Assembly (NCBI GenBank): GCA_021773395.1
Contig: JAJFKB010000014.1
Span: forward strand, 1-64,000
Source of the DNA: Gammaproteobacteria bacterium
GTDB taxonomy: Bacteria > Pseudomonadota > Gammaproteobacteria > Pseudomonadales > IMCC2047
Direction of reading: 5' to 3'
DNA length: 64,000 nt
The translations under genes were made by a program, and so were the position numbers. Below the pieces are notes generated by a model, which saw only the letters and a list, made by a program, of their open reading frames with translations, was not told the origin of the DNA and searched no databases. Of this stretch, positions 45,465 through 55,970 are shown in pieces (position 1 is the stretch's first letter; every line of letters begins with the position of its first letter).

Positions 45465-46502
45465 TTATGCGTTTGATACTTGCCAGTTGAGGGTTTCCCC
45501 GGCCAGCAGAGGGGTTAACTGATCGTTTCCAATGTATACCTGGTGAGGAATCTTCCAGGGCTTTCTGATCAAGGTAATCTTGTCTTCGTTTCTTGGTAAT
45601 CCGTAAAAATCAGGACCGTAATGGCTGGCAAATCCTTCCAGCTTGTCCAGCGCGCCCATTTTATCAAAGATTTCAGCGTAAAGCTCAAGCGCCGCAGGTG
45701 CAGAATAGCAACCAGCACAGCCGCACTCGGCTTCCTTGGTTTTTCTAAGATGCGGCGCAGAATCTGTGCCGAGAAAAAACTGGCAGCTACCGCTCGTCGC
45801 TGCCGCCAATAACGCTTCCTGATGCCTGTTACGTTTTAGTATAGGCAGGCAGTATAAGTGCGGTCTGATGCCACCTACCAGCATATCGTTACGATTAAAC
45901 AGCAGGTGTTGCGGTGTAATAGTTGCCGCTATATTATTCGATGCATTGCTAATGAACTCGGCTGCTTCGGCGGTGGTAATGTGTTCCATTACGATCTTAA
46001 GTGTCGGGAGTCTTTCTGTTAGGGGCGACAGCAGGGTGTCTATAAAAACTTTTTCCCTATCAAAAATATCTACTTCTGGAGTGGTAACTTCTCCGTGCAC
46101 CAAAAGAGGTAAACCACGTTCGGCCATAACTTCCAAAACCGCATAGCAATTTTTCAGGTCGGTAACTCCGGAGTCTGAATTGGTCGTTGCACCTGCCGGG
46201 TAGTATTTTACACCGTATATATGCTCGCATTCACATGCAGCCTGAATTTCTGAAATACTGGTATTGTCAGTCAGATAAAGAGTCATCAGCGGTTTGAAGC
46301 GGTGAGAGCTTTCAAGTTGCTCAATTATTCGGCTGCGGTAGTCTAACGCATCTGCACAGGAGGTAACCGGTGGCTGAAGATTCGGCATGACAATCGCGCG
46401 ACCGAAATAGCGCTGTACATCTGTTACTGTGGTAGTAAGGAAATGATTATCTCGCAGATGTACATGCCAGTCGTCTGGCCGCAGCAGGGTTAAACGATCC
46501 AT
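45465..46502 (-). CDS. pyrC: dihydroorotase
   Basis: PyrC cyclises carbamoyl-aspartate to dihydroorotate in pyrimidine synthesis. The 345-residue enzyme has the metal site DWHVHLRD, the carboxylated-lysine region [13 protein letters not shown], and FLGTDSAPH with the catalytic Asp. It is the class II type as in E. coli. pyrC is divergent from motY, as in the Pseudomonas block. Confidence 0.96.
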   Translation of the reverse strand: MDRLTLLRPDDWHVHLRDNHFLTTTVTDVQRYFGRAIVMPNLQPPVTSCADALDYRSRIIEQLESSHRFKPLMTLYLTDNTSISEIQAACECEHIYGVKYYPAGATTNSDSGVTDLKNCYAVLEVMAERGLPLLVHGEVTTPEVDIFDREKVFIDTLLSPLTERLPTLKIVMEHITTAEAAEFISNASNNIAATITPQHLLFNRNDMLVGGIRPHLYCLPILKRNRHQEALLAAATSGSCQFFLGTDSAPHLRKTKEAECGCAGCYSAPAALELYAEIFDKMGALDKLEGFASHYGPDFYGLPRNEDKITLIRKPWKIPHQVYIGNDQLTPLLAGETLNWQVSNA

Positions 46503-46640
46503 TAATTAACTCTAAATATGAAATTTCACTCTGCATGCATCCTAACGCATAGCTGGTTTTTTAGATAGAGCCTCTAAAGATTTTGCTGAATCTGTCGATC
46601 TAATTAAAATCAGACAACCAATGCGATATGCGACAGGGAT

Positions 46641-47525
46641 ATGAGCGTAATTAAAAACTGCTTTCTAACGGTACTCGGGCCATTTGCCTTATCCTGTGGG
46701 TTTGCTATGCAATCTCATGCGCTTAAATATGGTGCTATTCTGGAAAATAGTGAGTGGCAGGTTGAAGGGTCCGAGTTGGAATGCGGCCTGTCACAGCCTA
46801 TCCCTGCGTTTGGTGAGGGCGTTTTTACTAAAAAAGCAGGCGAGCCGCTGGCGTTCTATCTTAAGCCGTTTAATAATCCGATGCGACCCGGTGAGGGGGC
46901 ATTGATAATGGAAGGTCCAGCCTGGCGTACTGATATTGCACCACGGGTGATTACAAAGGTAGAAGTCACGGATGCTCCTATTCCTCTGGAGGTGGAAGAT
47001 CCCTACGCGGAGATCATGTTGTCTCATCTCAATCAGGGGTTGATACCCACATTTGAAGCGGGAGACCTTTTTTCGCTCGACCCTGATGAGCCAGTGAGAA
47101 TTGGGTTGTCGAGCGTTAACTTTCAGCAGGCATACCTGCAATACATCTCTTGTCTGTCGCAGCTGTTGCCGGTCAATTTTCAACAGATTGCCCGGTCTGC
47201 TATCTTTTTTCAAACCAATAAATCTTCCTTGAATGAAGATGTCCGAAACCAACTGGACCTCATTGCTCGTTATGTGAAGGCTGACAAGAGTGTTAAACGC
47301 GTATTTATCGATGGTCATACTGATGATACCGGTAATAAGCGGATTAATAAGAATCTTTCCAAACGCAGAAGTGAGCTGGTAGCCAGCTATTTCAAGAAAG
47401 CTGGTGTCAGTAGCAAGCTGATCGTTGCGCGCTATCATGCGGATAAATATCCGGCGCTGAAGAATGATTCTGATCTCAATAGAGCGCGTAATCGTCGGGT
47501 GACGATCCGCTTAGAGCGCGAATAA
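46641..47525 (+). CDS. motY: MotY-like sodium-driven flagellar T-ring protein
   Basis: The 294-residue periplasmic protein has a signal peptide (about 1-28). Residues 30-165 match the MotY N-terminal domain, including SEWQVEGSELECGLSQPIP. The C-terminal OmpA-like peptidoglycan-binding domain (about 180-290) shows IFFQTNKSSLNE, FIDGHTDDTGNKRINKNLSK and ARNRRVTIRL. MotY joins the T-ring that helps anchor the Na+ stator PomAB. Location between pyrC and argG agrees with the block recalled from Pseudomonas. This implies a polar flagellum, although no other flagellar gene is in the window. Confidence 0.88.
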   Translation: MSVIKNCFLTVLGPFALSCGFAMQSHALKYGAILENSEWQVEGSELECGLSQPIPAFGEGVFTKKAGEPLAFYLKPFNNPMRPGEGALIMEGPAWRTDIAPRVITKVEVTDAPIPLEVEDPYAEIMLSHLNQGLIPTFEAGDLFSLDPDEPVRIGLSSVNFQQAYLQYISCLSQLLPVNFQQIARSAIFFQTNKSSLNEDVRNQLDLIARYVKADKSVKRVFIDGHTDDTGNKRINKNLSKRRSELVASYFKKAGVSSKLIVARYHADKYPALKNDSDLNRARNRRVTIRLERE

Positions 47526-47687
47526 ACCTGAGTAGTCCTTTCTCTAATTAAGCTGATGCATAGAGTCTATAAGCCTTACTTTATTGGCCTCTAGTGCTGT
47601 TAATGCAGCGCCGCGCAGTTTAAAATAGCGCCCCTTCATTGTTTGTAGAGTGCCCTGAACTATAGGGGCCATATGTTCGGAGCGAGA

Positions 47688-48908
47688 ATGTCTGATATTA
47701 AGAAAGTGGTACTGGCCTATTCCGGTGGTTTAGATACATCGGTCATCTGTCGATGGCTGCAGGAAACCTATCAATGCGAAGTGGTAACATTTACTGCGGA
47801 TTTGGGGCAGGGTGAGGAAGTCGAACCTGCTCGCGCTAAAGCACAGGCGATGGGTATTAAGGAAATATATATTGATGATCTTCGGGAGGAATTCGTTAAG
47901 GATTTTGTATTCCCGATGTTTCGAGCCAATGCCATCTATGAAGGCGAATATTTGTTAGGCACTTCTATTGCGCGGCCATTGATTGCCAAGCGTCTGATTG
48001 AAATCGCCAATGAAACCGGAGCGGACGCTATTTCGCATGGAGCGACCGGTAAGGGCAATGACCAGGTGCGTTTTGAACTGGGTGCCTATGCGCTGAAACC
48101 CGGCGTTCACGTGATAGCACCCTGGCGGGAGTGGAGTTTGAATTCCCGAGACTCACTATTGGCTTATTGTGATACGCATGATATTCCGGTTGAGAAAAAA
48201 CGTGGTACTAAATCCCCCTATTCGATGGATGCGAATCTGCTGCATATTTCCTATGAGGGCGATATTCTTGAGGATCCCTGGAAGGAGCCGGAAGAGGATA
48301 TGTGGCTATGGTCGGTATCTCCGGAAAATGCTCCAGATCAGCCAACCTATATTGAATTGAATTATGAGCAAGGTGATATTGTTGCCGTTGATGGTCAGGC
48401 GATGTCACCAGCCAGCGTGTTAGAGCTGTTGAATAAAATTGGCGGTGCCAATGGAATTGGTCGTGCGGATATCGTAGAGAATCGTTTTGTCGGGATGAAA
48501 TCACGTGGTTGTTATGAGACGCCGGGCGGTAGCATCATGCTGAAGGGGCATCGTGCAATAGAATCCATTACTCTGGATCGAGAAGCTGCGCATTTGAAAG
48601 ATGAGCTCATGCCACGTTATGCGGAGCTGGTGTACAACGGCTTCTGGTGGTCGCCGGAAAGAAAAGCGTTACAGGCTCTGATTGACGATACTCAAACGCC
48701 GGTAAATGGCCGGGTGCGACTCAAACTCTATAAAGGCAATGTGGTTGTCGTAGGGCGCGAGTCCGTCGACAGTCTATTTGATGAGAGCATTGCCACCTTT
48801 GAAGATGATGCGGGCGCATACGATCAAAAGGATGCCGAGGGCTTTATTAAGTTGAACGCCTTGCGTCTGCGTATTGCTGCCGGAAAAGGCAGAAACCTGC
48901 TCGATTAA
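47688..48908 (+). CDS. argG: argininosuccinate synthase
   Basis: ArgG joins citrulline and aspartate with ATP. The 406-residue protein has the PP-loop [11 protein letters not shown], the ATP contact [15 protein letters not shown] and [18 protein letters not shown]. The start at ATG 47688 is favoured over 47673, because GGAG lies about five bases before it and the family begins [14 protein letters not shown]. Together with argD and argF it gives three arginine genes here. gloA follows closely. Confidence 0.96.
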   Translation: MSDIKKVVLAYSGGLDTSVICRWLQETYQCEVVTFTADLGQGEEVEPARAKAQAMGIKEIYIDDLREEFVKDFVFPMFRANAIYEGEYLLGTSIARPLIAKRLIEIANETGADAISHGATGKGNDQVRFELGAYALKPGVHVIAPWREWSLNSRDSLLAYCDTHDIPVEKKRGTKSPYSMDANLLHISYEGDILEDPWKEPEEDMWLWSVSPENAPDQPTYIELNYEQGDIVAVDGQAMSPASVLELLNKIGGANGIGRADIVENRFVGMKSRGCYETPGGSIMLKGHRAIESITLDREAAHLKDELMPRYAELVYNGFWWSPERKALQALIDDTQTPVNGRVRLKLYKGNVVVVGRESVDSLFDESIATFEDDAGAYDQKDAEGFIKLNALRLRIAAGKGRNLLD

Positions 48909-48926
48909 TTCTGAGGGAGGTTGCTC

Positions 48927-49325
48927 ATGAGAATTATGCACACTATGCTCCGGGTGACTGACCTGGAGCGCTCAATTGATTTTTATACCAATACGCTCGG
49001 AATGCGAGAAATCAAGCGTATGGAAAATAAGGAGTATAAGTATACACTGGTTTTTGTGGGTTATGATGAGTTTGATGAGGGCCCGTTAATTGAGCTTACT
49101 TATAACTGGGGTGTGGACCAGTATGAGCATGGTAATGCATACGGCCATATATGTCTGGAAGTGGATGATATCTATCAGTTTTGTGATCAGGTCAAAGCGA
49201 AAGGCGGTGAGGTAACACGAGAACCCGGACCTATTTTGGGTGGTTCCACGCATATCGCTTTTCTTCGAGACCCTGAAGGGTATTCGATTGAATTGATCAA
49301 TACCGGACAGGAAGCGAAAATCTGA
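48927..49325 (+). CDS. gloA: lactoylglutathione lyase (glyoxalase I)
   Basis: GloA converts the hemithioacetal of methylglyoxal and glutathione to S-lactoylglutathione. The 132-residue metalloenzyme has the ligand segments [36 protein letters not shown] and [13 protein letters not shown] 48927 has GGGAGG six bases upstream. It lies 18 bases after argG and may be co-transcribed. Confidence 0.95.
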   Translation: MRIMHTMLRVTDLERSIDFYTNTLGMREIKRMENKEYKYTLVFVGYDEFDEGPLIELTYNWGVDQYEHGNAYGHICLEVDDIYQFCDQVKAKGGEVTREPGPILGGSTHIAFLRDPEGYSIELINTGQEAKI

Positions 49326-49351
49326 GATATAGATAATCTGTTTTTGGTAAT

Positions 49352-49380
49352 AAAAAGCTGCCCTTTGGCAGCTTTTTATT
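49352..49380 (+). terminator. Rho-independent terminator of gloA
   Basis: GCTGCC-CTTT-GGCAGC is flanked by A5 and followed by TTTTTATTTTAT. It lies about 30 bases after gloA's stop. Confidence 0.88.
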
Positions 49381-49398
49381 TTATAGAACCGTAAATCG

Positions 49399-49424
49399 GG
49401 GCGGAGTCATGTTCGACTCCGCCC
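49399..49424. other. strong stem-loop at the pntB 3' side
   Basis: GGGCGGAGTC and GACTCCGCCC form a perfect 10-bp stem with a six-base loop. It begins 15 bases past the pntB stop codon (minus strand) and lacks a T-run, so it may protect the 3' end of pntB mRNA rather than terminate. Confidence 0.6.
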
Positions 49425-49438
49425 ACATGGTTAACCGA

Positions 49439-50839
49439 TTAATTTGAAACTGCCTTCAATACCGCATCAATACTATCCTTAGCATCACCAAATAACATAC
49501 GTGTATTTTCTTTATAGAACAAAGGATTATCAACGCCCGCATAACCAGTGGCCATGCCACGTTTTAATACGATTGTTGTTTTACCCTTCCAGGGCTCCAG
49601 TACCGGCATACCGGCAATCGGGCTGTTAGGTTCGTCCTGTGCCGCCGGGTTCACAATATCATTAGCGCCGATAACGATGGAAACGTCCACATTAGGAAAG
49701 TCCTCGTTAATTTCGTCCATTTCAAAAACGATATCGTAGGGTACTTTTGCTTCGGCCAGCAGTACGTTCATATGCCCAGGCATACGTCCGGCAACGGGGT
49801 GGATGCCAAAACGAACGTTGATTTTTTTGTCACGTAATTGCTTGGTTAATTCATAAACCGTATGTTGCGCCTGGGCTACTGCCATTCCGTAACCTGGAAT
49901 AATCATGACTTCCCTGGCATCAAGCAACATGTCGGCCACTTCATCGGCCTGAACGGCGATAACTTCACCGGCGTCGCCTTCAGCGGCTGGTGTACTTGAG
50001 CCAGCAGTGGTACCGAAACCACCTGCAATCACGGATAGGAATTTGCGATTCATGGCGCGACACATAATATAGCTGAGGATTGCACCGCTACTACCTACTA
50101 ATGCGCCAACCACGATTAACAGATCATTGTTGAGCATGAAGCCAGTGGCTGCCGCTGCCCAACCTGAGTAGCTGTTTAGCATGGAGACAACAACCGGCAT
50201 ATCCGCACCACCAATTGCCATTACCATATGTACGCCGAACAGCAGTGCAACTATGGTCATGAGGATCAGAGGCACCATGCCGCCACCAGTCGCTGACTCA
50301 TTGAGGAAGTCATTACCAAACCAAAGGGCTAGTATTAACAGACCAAGGTTAAGCCAGTGGCGCGCGGGTAGCATCAACGGTGAACCGCCGATTTTTGCGC
50401 TAAGTTTCAAAAAGGCAATAATGGAACCGGAGAAAGTTAACGCACCAATTAATATGCCGATGTAAGTCTCAACATCATGGATGGTTTTATCTACGCCGGT
50501 TAGCGCGATATTGTGATCCATAAAGTTGGCATAACCCACCAGTACAGCGGCCAGACCAACCAAACTATGCAGTATGGCGACCAGTTCCGGCATTTGCGTC
50601 ATTTCAACTTTCTTGGCGAGAATCCAGCCAACAAAGCCACCAATGACGGCACCGAACAACAGCACGCCATAGTTCGCGGTGACGATACCGATGAGAGTTG
50701 CGATTAGCGCTAACCCCATACCGATCATGCCATATAGATTGCCGCGACGAGCTGTTTCCTGATTGCTTAAACCACCCAGTGCCAGAATAAATAGGACTGA
50801 CGCGCCTATATAGGATACTGTTACAATTCCTGCAGACAT
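49439..50839 (-). CDS. pntB: NAD(P) transhydrogenase, beta subunit
   Basis: The 466-residue subunit contains membrane domain II (about eight helices) and the NADP(H)-binding domain III, with [20 protein letters not shown] and [23 protein letters not shown]. It works with PntA to drive hydride transfer from NADH to NADP+ by the proton gradient, at the inner membrane. The start is 10 bases downstream of the pntA stop, so both form one operon. Length matches E. coli PntB. Confidence 0.96.
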   Translation of the reverse strand: MSAGIVTVSYIGASVLFILALGGLSNQETARRGNLYGMIGMGLALIATLIGIVTANYGVLLFGAVIGGFVGWILAKKVEMTQMPELVAILHSLVGLAAVLVGYANFMDHNIALTGVDKTIHDVETYIGILIGALTFSGSIIAFLKLSAKIGGSPLMLPARHWLNLGLLILALWFGNDFLNESATGGGMVPLILMTIVALLFGVHMVMAIGGADMPVVVSMLNSYSGWAAAATGFMLNNDLLIVVGALVGSSGAILSYIMCRAMNRKFLSVIAGGFGTTAGSSTPAAEGDAGEVIAVQADEVADMLLDAREVMIIPGYGMAVAQAQHTVYELTKQLRDKKINVRFGIHPVAGRMPGHMNVLLAEAKVPYDIVFEMDEINEDFPNVDVSIVIGANDIVNPAAQDEPNSPIAGMPVLEPWKGKTTIVLKRGMATGYAGVDNPLFYKENTRMLFGDAKDSIDAVLKAVSN

Positions 50840-50849
50840 GCTTCTCTCC

Positions 50850-52409
50850 CTATCTTCTGAACATGGCTAACATGCGCTGGGTGACAGCAAAGCCGCCCAC
50901 GATGTTAATGCTGGTGATTAAAATGGCGATTCCCGATAGAACCATTATCCAGTTTTGATCGGAAGAAACCTGGATTAACGCGCCAATGATAATGATGCTA
51001 CTAATTGCATTGGTGACACTCATTAGTGGCGTATGTAGTGAAGGGGAAACATTCCAGATCACCATGTAACCAACAAAACAGGCCAGCACAAATACGGTAA
51101 AGTGCGCCATAAAGGCTGCTGGAGCAACAGAGCCCAAGCCTAATAATGCCAGACCACCTATGATAAAAGGCAGCAAACCCTTTAATTTACTTGGCTCAGG
51201 TTCTGGTTCAGCCGGAGCGACAGGAGCGGTAGCTGGTTCTTTCTTAGGTGCTGCGGATAGCTTTGGCGCCGGTGGCGGCCAGGTGATTTCTCCGTTATTA
51301 ATCACGGTGGCACCACGAATGGCCTCATCCTCCATGTTGACGAAAATTTCACCATTCTTTTCGGGCGATAATTCGGTTAGCAGATGTCTAAGGTTGGTGC
51401 CATACAGTTGGCTGGCCTGTGTCGCCAACCGGCTGGGAAGATCGGTGTAACCGATCAGAGTGACACCATGTTTAACCACGACTTTATCAGCTTCCGTTAG
51501 CTTGCAATTACCCCCTTTCTCAGCGGCCAGATCGACAATTACGCTGCCGTCTTTCATGGATTTTACCATGGCTTCGGTAATCAGTTCCGGGGCTGGTCTG
51601 CCCGGAATTAATGCGGTGGTAATGATGATGTCGACTTCCATCGCCTGGCGTGCGAACAGATCCATTTCCGCTTTGATAAACTCATCACTCATCACTTTGG
51701 CGTAACCACCCTCACCGGACCCGTCGTCGTCGCCTTCAAATTCCAGCATGAGGAACTCGCCGTCCATACTTTCAACCTGCTCCTTTACCTCAGGGCGGGT
51801 ATCAAAGGCGCGCACAATAGCACCCATACTTTTGGCAGCACCGATGGCGGCGAGACCGGCAACACCAGCACCGATCACCAGTACTTTTGCGGGTGGAATT
51901 TTACCGGCAGCAGTTATTTGGCCGGTGAAGAACCGCCCAAAATGCTGTGCTGCCTCAACCACAGCTCTATATCCGCCGATATTTGCCAGAGAACTCAATG
52001 CATCCATCTTCTGTGCCCGGGAAATACGTGGCACACTGTCCATTGCCAGGACGGTGACTTTCCTGTTAGCCAGGCGTTGCATTAACTCTTCGTTTTGTGC
52101 TGGCCAAATGAAGCTTAATAGCGTTTGCCCTTCGTGCAACAACTCAACTTCATCGATACAAAGCTCGGGGTGTGTCTCCGGTGCTCTGACCTTTAGGATG
52201 ATGTCCGATTCACTCCAGAGCTTCTTGGTATCTTCAACGATGCTGACACCGGATTCTCGATAGGCATCATCTGAAAAGTTTGCCGCTTGTCCTGCGTTGG
52301 ACTCGATGGCAACTTCAAAGCCCAGTTTTATGAGCTGTTCCGCCACTTCGGGGGTGGTTGCTACCTTTTTCTCCCCGTCATGGATCTCTTTGGGTATCCC
52401 AATTCGCAT
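50850..52409 (-). CDS. pntA: NAD(P) transhydrogenase, alpha subunit
   Basis: The 519-residue subunit has the alanine-dehydrogenase-like NAD(H)-binding domain I ([37 protein letters not shown]), a Pro/Ala/Glu linker near 385-405, and about four hydrophobic helices of domain II. It is the single-polypeptide PntA of enterobacteria, not the split PntAA/PntAB form. GAGAGAAATGAGATG at the start gives a plausible ribosome-binding site. An FNR-like sequence (TTGATACAGGTCAA) lies 256 bases upstream. Confidence 0.96.
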   Translation of the reverse strand: MRIGIPKEIHDGEKKVATTPEVAEQLIKLGFEVAIESNAGQAANFSDDAYRESGVSIVEDTKKLWSESDIILKVRAPETHPELCIDEVELLHEGQTLLSFIWPAQNEELMQRLANRKVTVLAMDSVPRISRAQKMDALSSLANIGGYRAVVEAAQHFGRFFTGQITAAGKIPPAKVLVIGAGVAGLAAIGAAKSMGAIVRAFDTRPEVKEQVESMDGEFLMLEFEGDDDGSGEGGYAKVMSDEFIKAEMDLFARQAMEVDIIITTALIPGRPAPELITEAMVKSMKDGSVIVDLAAEKGGNCKLTEADKVVVKHGVTLIGYTDLPSRLATQASQLYGTNLRHLLTELSPEKNGEIFVNMEDEAIRGATVINNGEITWPPPAPKLSAAPKKEPATAPVAPAEPEPEPSKLKGLLPFIIGGLALLGLGSVAPAAFMAHFTVFVLACFVGYMVIWNVSPSLHTPLMSVTNAISSIIIIGALIQVSSDQNWIMVLSGIAILITSINIVGGFAVTQRMLAMFRR

Positions 52410-52763
52410 CTCATTTCTCTCCTCAAGTGTGAGTAGTGCTTCTCTCTAGTACAATAGTTGATAATAGCTACGCAGACTGGAGATGGATGTGTTCCGCTCC
52501 TGCGTTATCTGCGGTTTCCTCGGTATATCTGAATCAAAATCCAAAACTGATTTTCTTTGTGCTTATTACATTTAATCACGCTGATACTGAGCGAGTGTGA
52601 TCATAAAACGGCGAGTCTCGCATGTCTTGCCTGTGAATGCGTAACCTGTTGATTGGGGGTGCATTTGATACAGGTCAATTTTTACTTAAATTAGTTCAGC
52701 GCTATCTTTATTTTATATATTGAGGCCTTTTTGTACTAATGCAAAAAACCTAGAGTACCTCGG
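52410..52763. other. gap between pntA and the cyclophilin gene
   Basis: It should hold the pnt promoter. A one-mismatch FNR-like site TTGAT-ACAG-GTCAA is at 52665-52678. A short 37-codon frame at about 52488 is not convincing. Near 52743-52760, ACC-GAG-GTA-CTC-TA-GGT with TTTTTT on the minus strand is a weak terminator for the cyclophilin gene. Confidence 0.4.
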
Positions 52764-53360
52764 TTATTTGGTTTTTTTTGTAGTTTGACTGATGGAGTGC
52801 AGGATGACCGGTTCGACCGGTAAATCATAGTGGCGCTGCACGTTTTTTGTTTCGACGTTACTGATTTCATCCACTACCTTTATACCATCTATGACTTTGC
52901 CAAAAACGGTATAACCGCCATTTCGCTTGGTATAATTAAGATGTTTGTTATCTTCAATATTGATGAAAAATTGTGATTTCGCACTATTTACGTCTCGTGT
53001 TCGAGCCATTGCCAAGGTGCCTCGATCATTGTTAAGGCCATTATCCGCCTCACTGACAATGGGATCGTGATTGGGCTTCACATTCAGTTCTTTATCCATT
53101 CCGCCACCCTGAATCATAAAATAGGGGATGATTCTGTGGAAAATGGTTCCGTTATAGAAGCCTTCTTCAACATAAGTTAAAAAATTACTGACAGTGATGG
53201 GCGCTTTATCGGGATAGAGTTCCAGCTTGATATTACCCATGCTGGTTTCCATTATTACAACAGGATGATTAACCGGTTCCGTTGTTTCAGCAGTGCTTGA
53301 TTGAACCAGCCCAAGTAGCAGACTGGTCAGCAAAAAAAGTTGTTTTATCTGTTTCATCAT
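52764..53360 (-). CDS. exported cyclophilin-type peptidyl-prolyl isomerase
   Basis: A 198-residue prolyl isomerase with a signal peptide (about 1-24), so periplasmic like PpiA. The active-site features are FHRIIPYFMIQGGG, KSQFFINIEDN and YTVFGKVIDGIKV. Catalysis of X-Pro rotation in envelope proteins is the expected role. The region RTRDVNSAKSQFF is typical of bacterial cyclophilins. Confidence 0.93.
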   Translation of the reverse strand: MMKQIKQLFLLTSLLLGLVQSSTAETTEPVNHPVVIMETSMGNIKLELYPDKAPITVSNFLTYVEEGFYNGTIFHRIIPYFMIQGGGMDKELNVKPNHDPIVSEADNGLNNDRGTLAMARTRDVNSAKSQFFINIEDNKHLNYTKRNGGYTVFGKVIDGIKVVDEISNVETKNVQRHYDLPVEPVILHSISQTTKKTK

Positions 53361-53432
53361 TAAACTTCTAAAGCCCGAGGCTTTTACTCCTCTTTTGTCA
53401 ATTTTGAGTGAATGGATTCTGGGAAAGTACTC

Positions 53433-54098
53433 TTACACCCAGCCTGGATCTTTGCGTCGTGGTCGAATTGCGGGAATTGCTAACCCTAAAAACACACCAA
53501 CTAGAATTGTGGCAGCACCGTAAAAAAAGAAATCCTGTTGTTTTTCATCTTCCAGTCGATCATTTTCGGCGCTCAATAACTCGGTCTGATTCTGCAACTG
53601 TTGATTCTCTTCTATCAATTCCTGGTTGCGTTGATTGATGTTAACCGCGTTACCGGAAACCTTTTTAATATAAGACAACTCGTCTACCAGCTTGCTGTTA
53701 AGCTCGGTTAAAGTTTGGTTATCCTGTTGCAGGCTTTGGCTTACTTCCTGTAGTTCTTTCTTTTCCTTGATCAAGTTTTGTTGCTTGCGAAAGCTTTCAT
53801 TTAGCTTTGTTTGTATTGATGTTAGCTGATCGCGCGCGGCCGGCTGATTGGTCAGGTATCGCGTAAGTATCCAGCCTTCGGTACCGCGCTTTGTTTTGAT
53901 TTGGCTGTAGCCAGTATCGCTGTTTGAATTTAAGACCTCTACCGCCGTTCCGCTGTTAAGCTCGGCCCTGATGCGGTAGGCGTTAGTTTGCCCGGTGCGT
54001 ACCGGGGCTTTGAATTGGTCTGTTACATACATGGTCTCCGCATGTATAACAGTGCTGAAGAGCGATGTAATTAACAATAAAGAGGCGCCGCGATTCAC
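53433..54098 (-). CDS. SH3-domain membrane protein (TIGR04211-type)
   Basis: The 221-residue protein has a signal peptide (about 1-20), a bacterial SH3 domain (about 22-90; TDQFKAPVRTGQTNAYRI and GTEGWILTRYL), a long coiled coil (about 95-185), and a single C-terminal membrane helix followed by basic RPRRKDPGW. Domain order and length match the YgiM/TIGR04211 family. Function is unknown; SH3b and anchoring suggest a cell-wall-proximal role. It starts 11 bases after the YciI-like stop. Confidence 0.9.
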   Translation of the reverse strand: MNRGASLLLITSLFSTVIHAETMYVTDQFKAPVRTGQTNAYRIRAELNSGTAVEVLNSNSDTGYSQIKTKRGTEGWILTRYLTNQPAARDQLTSIQTKLNESFRKQQNLIKEKKELQEVSQSLQQDNQTLTELNSKLVDELSYIKKVSGNAVNINQRNQELIEENQQLQNQTELLSAENDRLEDEKQQDFFFYGAATILVGVFLGLAIPAIRPRRKDPGWV

Positions 54099-54109
54099 TA
54101 TTTATCTCC

Positions 54110-54409
54110 TCAGGGAAGTACTTTTTTAAAGGGTTTAACGGAGACCTTTTGGTAGACTCCCGCCGTCACATAAGGATCCTCATCCGCCCAGTGCCGGGCA
54201 TCATCCAGCGAACTGAACTCGGCAATAACAAGGCTGCCGCTGAAACCGGCCTGTCCGGGATCTGGGCTGTCGATCGCTGGGTGCGGTCCGGCGACCAGTA
54301 GTCGACCCTGTTGCTTGAGGTCTTCAAGTCTTTTCAGATGGTTCGAGCGCGCCTCCTGCCTCAATGATAGGCTGTCAGGGATGTCTTCACTTATGATGGC
54401 ATAGTACAT
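54110..54409 (-). CDS. YciI-like protein
   Basis: A 99-residue member of the YciI/YCII dimeric alpha-beta family. The segments [40 protein letters not shown] and [17 protein letters not shown] match, with the usual His and Asp of the family's putative active site. The long upstream frame is not used: the family begins at MYYAI (54409; ATG 54415 is also possible). It is just downstream of yciB, as often found. Confidence 0.88.
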   Translation of the reverse strand: MYYAIISEDIPDSLSLRQEARSNHLKRLEDLKQQGRLLVAGPHPAIDSPDPGQAGFSGSLVIAEFSSLDDARHWADEDPYVTAGVYQKVSVKPFKKVLP

Positions 54410-54422
54410 GGTCATGATGTGG

Positions 54423-55046
54423 TTACTTATCTGCGTTGTGGTTAGAATCGAACTGTTCCAGTTGCTCAGCATTAACGTGGCGAGCGAGGTAAAGACCCTG
54501 CAGAATAACAAATACCAGGGTAAGCCCAAGCATGCCAAACAGTTTGAAGTTAACCCATTGCTCTTCTGTAAATTGTCCACTGAAAGCAACATAAATGTTA
54601 ATCGCGCCGGCGAAAACAAAAAAACCGGTCCAAAGATAATTGAGGCGACTCCAGATGTTTTTCGGCAGTTCAATTTGTCCGCCCATCATACGTTCCAGAA
54701 TATTCTTTTTGCCAACGAATTCACTGCCTAAGAAGGCTATTGCAAATAGCCAGTTAACCACAGTCGGTTTCCACTGAATGAATACCTTGTCTTGTAATAT
54801 CACCGTTGCACCTCCCATCACCACGACCAGCGCCAGAGTTATCAGGTACATACGCTCTATTTTACGGGTTTTCCAATAGGCATAAACAACCTGGAATAGG
54901 GTGGCAGGAATAAGTATCGCGGTTGCAATAATGATGTTTTCGGCATTTTCGAGGGGGCCAACTTTAAGGAAAGACAGTTTGTCGGCGTATTTGTACACGG
55001 CGAAGAAAATGGCTATCGGGAAGAAATCGAACAATAATTTTTTCAT
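54423..55046 (-). CDS. yciB: YciB/IspZ inner-membrane protein (septation protein A)
   Basis: The 207-residue protein has five or six hydrophobic helices and starts [19 protein letters not shown], the family signature. The conserved [19 protein letters not shown] and [20 protein letters not shown] are present. YciB is required for normal cell envelope synthesis and septation in enterobacteria. Its stop lies 13 bases before the YciI start. Confidence 0.94.
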   Translation of the reverse strand: MKKLLFDFFPIAIFFAVYKYADKLSFLKVGPLENAENIIIATAILIPATLFQVVYAYWKTRKIERMYLITLALVVVMGGATVILQDKVFIQWKPTVVNWLFAIAFLGSEFVGKKNILERMMGGQIELPKNIWSRLNYLWTGFFVFAGAINIYVAFSGQFTEEQWVNFKLFGMLGLTLVFVILQGLYLARHVNAEQLEQFDSNHNADK

Positions 55047-55251
55047 AAAATTTATATATCTATTGGCATCGATGGACGCAAAAACCAGGTTCTACTCAAT
55101 CGTATCGCGGGTTGAAAGCCGCGTATTATAAAGCAACTTGTTGGGTTTTTCTGAGCTGATTTGAAAAAAAAGCCTTTTTCAATACGCACGCTGGTATATG
55201 ACTTCATAATAGATATTGCGTAGCAAAATGGTACGCCGATAGTACTGTGGC

Positions 55252-55872
55252 CTATGCCTCCAGAGGGTTGTGGAAAAGTAATGTCGGGCTTTTCTTGTTG
55301 TCTGGGTAAACTCGAATTCGGCAAAGGCCTGCATAGGGTAGGTGGAGGCGCCCCACTGAATTCAAGGGCATATCTAAAATGTAGGCCAGGATTACCCGGA
55401 TAGTGCCGCCATGCTGAATGCTAAGTAAATGCTTCCCCTGGTATTGCTCGATCATATCATGCCACCCGGTTAAAACACGTTTTTGTAACTCACCGAGCGA
55501 TTCGCCATTCGGTGGCGAAGTCATGGCGGGATCTGTCGCAAAACGGTTGGCTTCTTCCTTGTAGGTACGCCAAATATGATCGATGGGCTGCCCATCCCAG
55601 TCACCAAAACTCATTTCTTTGAATGCGGGCTCTTCGCGCCAGGGAATGGTGGCCTCTATAGCTAATTTGTTAGAGAACGCTCGACAGCGCTCAAGCGGGG
55701 AGCTAATGATCCGTTCCCATGGCCAGGGCTTTCCAATAAATTCGAGACTCTGGCGCATTTGCAGCCAGCCCTGCTCATTGAGTGGAACATCGATATGGCC
55801 ACGAAAAATTTCGCCGCCTTCACATGCTCCGTGGCGCAGTAGGTCGATAGTGGTATATTCGGTTGCACTCAT
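55252..55872 (-). CDS. histidine phosphatase, probably CobC-like
   Basis: The 206-residue phosphatase has the catalytic RHG motif (IDLLRHGACEGGEIFRG), the second MSFGDWDG region and a late HGGTIR with the second His. Its place as the last gene of a cobalamin operon suggests alpha-ribazole-5'-phosphate phosphatase (CobC), but general histidine phosphatases have the same features. The gap to cobQ is 98 bases. Confidence 0.8.
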   Translation of the reverse strand: MSATEYTTIDLLRHGACEGGEIFRGHIDVPLNEQGWLQMRQSLEFIGKPWPWERIISSPLERCRAFSNKLAIEATIPWREEPAFKEMSFGDWDGQPIDHIWRTYKEEANRFATDPAMTSPPNGESLGELQKRVLTGWHDMIEQYQGKHLLSIQHGGTIRVILAYILDMPLNSVGRLHLPYAGLCRIRVYPDNKKSPTLLFHNPLEA

Positions 55873-55970
55873 AGTATTCGTTTGGAAGGTTTGTTAATCA
55901 ACATTCAGTCTGATAACCGTTATTCTACGATCTATTCTACTATGATGCGGGACAAGCAAGGATAATCTTT

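Noticed and set aside
52488-52601. 37-codon ORF in the gap upstream of pntA
   Set aside because: GGAG is only four bases before the ATG and the peptide has no clear features; chance is likely.
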